Assembly (NCBI GenBank): GCA_910587285.1
Contig: CAJULM010000068.1
Coordinates: 1 to 7,635 of the forward strand
Source: an uncultured Oscillospiraceae bacterium
Lineage (GTDB): Bacteria; Bacillota; Clostridia; Oscillospirales; Oscillospiraceae
DNA: 7,635 nucleotides
Direction of reading: 5' to 3'
The position numbers and the translations under genes were made by a program. The notes beneath the pieces are model-generated. The model did not search any database and was not told where the DNA came from. It was given only the letters and a program-made list of their open reading frames with translations. Of this stretch, positions 5,170 to 7,635 are shown one piece after another (position 1 is the stretch's first letter; every line of letters begins with the position of its first letter).

Positions 5170-6255
5170 ATGGGAACTGAGCGCGTTTATAACTTCTCCG
5201 CCGGCCCGTCCATGCTGCCCTTAGAGGTGCTGGAGCGTGCGGGCGCCGAGATCACCAACTATCAGGGCTCTGGAATGTCCGTGATGGAGATGAGCCACCG
5301 CTCTAAAGTGTTCGACAAGATTTTCCAGGACACCAAGGCCAATTTCATCCGCCTGTTCCATGTGCCCGACAACTACAAGGTGCTGTTTTTGCAGGGGGGC
5401 GCCTCCGGCCAGTTCTCCATGGTCCCGCTGAACCTCATCGGGAAAACCGGGAAGGCGGACTACGCCGTCACCGGCAACTTCGCCAACGTGGCCTATAAGG
5501 AGGCAAAAAAATACGGCCAGATCAGCCTGGCCGCCTCCAGCGAGGACAAAAATCACTCCTACATCCCCACCCAGGACCAGCTGACGCTGGACCCCCAGGC
5601 CAGTTACTTCTACTACTGCGCCAACAACACCATCTACGGCACCGAGTGGCAGTACGTGCCCGACACCAGGGACGTGCCCATTGTATGCGATATGTCCTCC
5701 AACTTCCTCTCCCGGCCGGTGGACGTGTCTAAGTACGGCATCATCTTCGGCGGCGCTCAGAAGAACCTGGCCCCCGCCGGGCTGACCATCGCCATCGTCC
5801 GGGAGGATCTGGCAGGCCATGAGCTGCCCTATACCCCGCTGATGATGAGCTACAAGACCATGATCGACAAGGACTCCATGTACAACACCCCGCCCTGCTG
5901 GTGCATCTATATGCTGGGACTGGTGCTGGAGTGGCTGGATTCCAAGGGCGGCGTGGAAGGCATGGAGAAGATCAAGCACAGCAAGGCCGCCCTGCTTTAC
6001 GATGTGCTGGACAGCTCTAAGCTGTTTACCTGCGCGGCGGAGAAGGCGTCCCGCTCCGACATGAACGTCACCTTCCGCTCCATCAGCGAGGAGCTGGACG
6101 CCAAGTTCGTGAAAGAGGCCACGGCGGCGGGCTTCACCAACCTGAAGGGCCACCGGAACGTGGGCGGGATGCGGGCATCCATCTACAACGCCATGCCTGT
6201 GGAGGGCGTGGAGAAGCTGGCGGATTTCATCAAGGCGTTTGACGAGGCCAACTGA
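5170..6255 (+). CDS. serC: Phosphoserine aminotransferase SerC (361 aa)
   Basis: A PLP enzyme that transaminates 3-phosphohydroxypyruvate with glutamate to O-phospho-L-serine, the second step of serine synthesis in the cytoplasm. YNFSAGPSMLP (7-17) and MEMSHRS (39-45) are family signatures; H43-R44 and R335 in GGMRASIYNA are expected phosphate/substrate contacts; D174 in VCDMSSNF contacts PLP; K198 in GAQKN is the Schiff-base lysine, at the same number as in E. coli SerC. Length equals the family norm (about 360). The ATG at 5170 has AAGGAGG 7 bases upstream and lies after a consensus promoter. The reading frame stays open upstream to 4954, but that stretch contains the promoter and has no family similarity. 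It is the first gene of an operon with the DUF1963 gene (1-base gap) and serA. Confidence 0.97.
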   Translation: MGTERVYNFSAGPSMLPLEVLERAGAEITNYQGSGMSVMEMSHRSKVFDKIFQDTKANFIRLFHVPDNYKVLFLQGGASGQFSMVPLNLIGKTGKADYAVTGNFANVAYKEAKKYGQISLAASSEDKNHSYIPTQDQLTLDPQASYFYYCANNTIYGTEWQYVPDTRDVPIVCDMSSNFLSRPVDVSKYGIIFGGAQKNLAPAGLTIAIVREDLAGHELPYTPLMMSYKTMIDKDSMYNTPPCWCIYMLGLVLEWLDSKGGVEGMEKIKHSKAALLYDVLDSSKLFTCAAEKASRSDMNVTFRSISEELDAKFVKEATAAGFTNLKGHRNVGGMRASIYNAMPVEGVEKLADFIKAFDEAN

Positions 6256-6256
6256 C

Positions 6257-7153
6257 ATGGTGGATAAACTGTTAGAGAACAACGAGCTGGCCCGGAAAAA
6301 TGCCCGCGAGGTGTATGAGCTGGCCCGGAGGATTACAGCGGAGATCCATGCTGAGCACCACCGCCCCGCTATCCGGTTTACCCTGGAGCCGGGAGAGCCG
6401 GGGATCTTTGAGAGTAAGGCGGGGGGTACGCCCTACCTGCCCCATGATATGTCCTGGCCGCTGGATTCCAAGGGAGGCGCGCTTGGACTGCTGGCCCAGG
6501 TGAATTGTGGGTCGCTGGGTGGTCTGCCTGACTTTCCCATGGCGGGGCTGCTGCAATTCTTCATTGGGTGGGATGATGTATGTGGGATGAGCTTTGACGA
6601 TCAGACGGCCCAAACGGGGTTTCGGGTGCTCTACCACGAAACTGTGGATTCCACCGTCACGGCGGAGGAGGTGGAGGGCAAGCGTCCGCCCAAGGTGGCG
6701 GACGGGGAGGACTGGTTCCCGGTGGCGCGAAACTGCCGCATTGTCCTCTCCGCCCCGGCGGAGCAGGGGATAAACGAGGCGGATTCCCGTTTCGACCTGC
6801 TGTTCGCGGAAAAGTGGAACGTCCTGCGCCCGGACACCCCCGTCAAGGGCACCTGGGATGTGCATAAGCTGGTCGTAGAACGTCTGCGTGATTATGACGT
6901 GACCTACCAGCCCGGCTGGGAATCCCCGTACCATCAACTGGGGGGCTACCCCTATTTTACCCAGTCCGACCCCCGGCCTGGACAGTATGAGGATTTGGAC
7001 GTGCTCCTGTTCCAGATGGACAGCGACGGGAGCAAAGAGGCGGGGGACCTGGTTCTTTGGGGCGACTGCGGCGTGGCCAACTTCTTCATCAGCCGGGAAG
7101 CCCTGCGCCGCCGGGACTTCTCCCGGGTGTGCTACAACTGGGACTGCTGCTGA
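6257..7153 (+). CDS. DUF1963/YwqG-family protein (298 aa), function unknown
   Basis: A soluble protein of the DUF1963 (YwqG) family, which has no established biochemical role. Family marks are GGTPYLPHDMSWP (56-68), LGLLAQVNCGSL (76-87), LPDFPMAGLLQFFI (90-103), DLDVLLFQMDSD (246-257), WGDCGVANFFI (268-278) and the C-terminal FSRVCYNWDCC (288-298). No signal peptide or membrane segment is seen. The N-terminal 35 residues are charged and helical-looking and precede the conserved domain. The ATG lies 1 base after the serC stop and GAGG (6243-6246) inside serC can serve as ribosome binding site, so translation is probably coupled. An in-frame TTG at 6239 would overlap serC and is less likely. 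Position between serC and serA suggests co-expression with serine synthesis but does not itself define a role. Confidence 0.88.
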   Translation: MVDKLLENNELARKNAREVYELARRITAEIHAEHHRPAIRFTLEPGEPGIFESKAGGTPYLPHDMSWPLDSKGGALGLLAQVNCGSLGGLPDFPMAGLLQFFIGWDDVCGMSFDDQTAQTGFRVLYHETVDSTVTAEEVEGKRPPKVADGEDWFPVARNCRIVLSAPAEQGINEADSRFDLLFAEKWNVLRPDTPVKGTWDVHKLVVERLRDYDVTYQPGWESPYHQLGGYPYFTQSDPRPGQYEDLDVLLFQMDSDGSKEAGDLVLWGDCGVANFFISREALRRRDFSRVCYNWDCC

Positions 7154-7179
7154 TCGTTTATTATAATGAGGTGAACATC

Positions 7180-7635
7180 GTGTATAACATCAAAACCATG
7201 AACAAGATCGCCGCGGTGGGCCTGGACCGCCTGCCCGCCGGTATCTACGCCGTGGGAGACGCGGTGGAGAACGAGGACGCCATCCTGGTGCGCTCCGCCA
7301 AGCTCCACGACTACGTATTTCCCCACAATCTCTGGGCCATCGCCCGGGCCGGGGCCGGGGTGAACAACATCCCTGTGGACCGCTGCTCCGAATCCGGCGT
7401 GGTAGTGTTCAACACCCCCGGCGCCAACGCCAACGCAGTGAAGGAGCTGGTAATCTGTGCCATGCTGCTGGCCTCCCGGGACGTGATCGGCGGCGCGGCG
7501 TGGGTGCAGGAGCAGGCAAAAACGGACGGTGTGGACGTGGCCGCCGCGGTGGAGAAGGGCAAATCCGCCTTCGTGGGTCCGGAGCTGTACCGCAAGACCC
7601 TGGGCGTAGTGGGCCTGGGGGCCATCGGCGCCCTG
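7180..7635 (+). CDS. serA: D-3-phosphoglycerate dehydrogenase SerA, 5' part (152 residues in window)
   Basis: An NAD-dependent enzyme that oxidises 3-phosphoglycerate to 3-phosphohydroxypyruvate, the committed step of serine synthesis and the substrate source for SerC. The visible part shows MYNIKTMNKIA at the start, LVRSA (36-40), the substrate-binding segment ARAGAGVNNIPVD (55-67), FNTPGANANAVKEL (77-90) and the beginning of the Rossmann nucleotide-binding loop GLGAIG (145-150), where the window ends. The start is the GTG at 7180, with GAGGTGA (7168-7174) 5 bases upstream; the in-frame ATG at 7198 would discard the conserved YNIK residues. The gap after the DUF1963 gene is 26 bases, so it is very likely in the same operon. 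Whether the protein carries a C-terminal ACT domain for serine feedback cannot be seen. Confidence 0.94.
   Translation, partial: MYNIKTMNKIAAVGLDRLPAGIYAVGDAVENEDAILVRSAKLHDYVFPHNLWAIARAGAGVNNIPVDRCSESGVVVFNTPGANANAVKELVICAMLLASRDVIGGAAWVQEQAKTDGVDVAAAVEKGKSAFVGPELYRKTLGVVGLGAIGAL

Noticed and set aside
5221..6282. 353-codon minus-strand frame opposite serC
   Set aside because: SerC is complete with its active-site lysine on the other strand; the antisense product has no recognisable domain.
7162..7167. TATAAT just before serA as an internal promoter
   Set aside because: No acceptable -35 lies 16-18 bases upstream (TGGGAC at best) and there is no extended -10 TGn, so I treat serA as part of the serC operon.

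Overview
The window reads as chromosomal DNA of an endospore-forming, high-GC member of the Clostridia, most likely an Oscillospiraceae/Flavonifractor-type gut anaerobe. The basis is a SpoIIID sporulation regulator, a T-box-controlled aminoacyl-tRNA synthetase, strong AGGAGG-type ribosome binding sites and high G+C in most genes. The genus is inferred from protein style, not shown by a marker gene. No CRISPR array, tRNA, rRNA, insertion sequence or phage gene was seen.

Layout, left to right. Positions 1-567 (minus) hold the 5' part of thrS, whose product lacks the usual N-terminal TGS domain. Positions 592-872 (minus) are its leader, a complete T-box riboswitch with promoter, ACC specifier, antiterminator and terminator. 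A divergent promoter then drives a plus-strand cluster: a NifS/IscS-type cysteine desulfurase (1026-2168), a small nucleotidyltransferase-fold protein of visibly lower G+C (2194-2577), and a MATE-family exporter (2571-3965) whose start codon overlaps the end of the nucleotidyltransferase gene.

Next is a monocistronic gene (4085-4576) with its own promoter and a strong terminator. It encodes a secreted Cys/His-rich protein built from three 36-residue repeats. A 21-bp near-palindrome fills the spacer of its promoter. I do not recognise an established function; metal or redox chemistry is an inference from composition. This is the most interesting locus in the window.

Convergent to it is spoIIID (4634-4882, minus), best started at a GTG. 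A divergent intergenic region follows, and then a serine biosynthesis operon: serC (5170-6255), a DUF1963/YwqG-like gene (6257-7153) and the 5' part of serA (7180 to the window edge). SerA and SerC carry out the first two steps from 3-phosphoglycerate to serine; the role of the DUF1963 protein between them is unknown.
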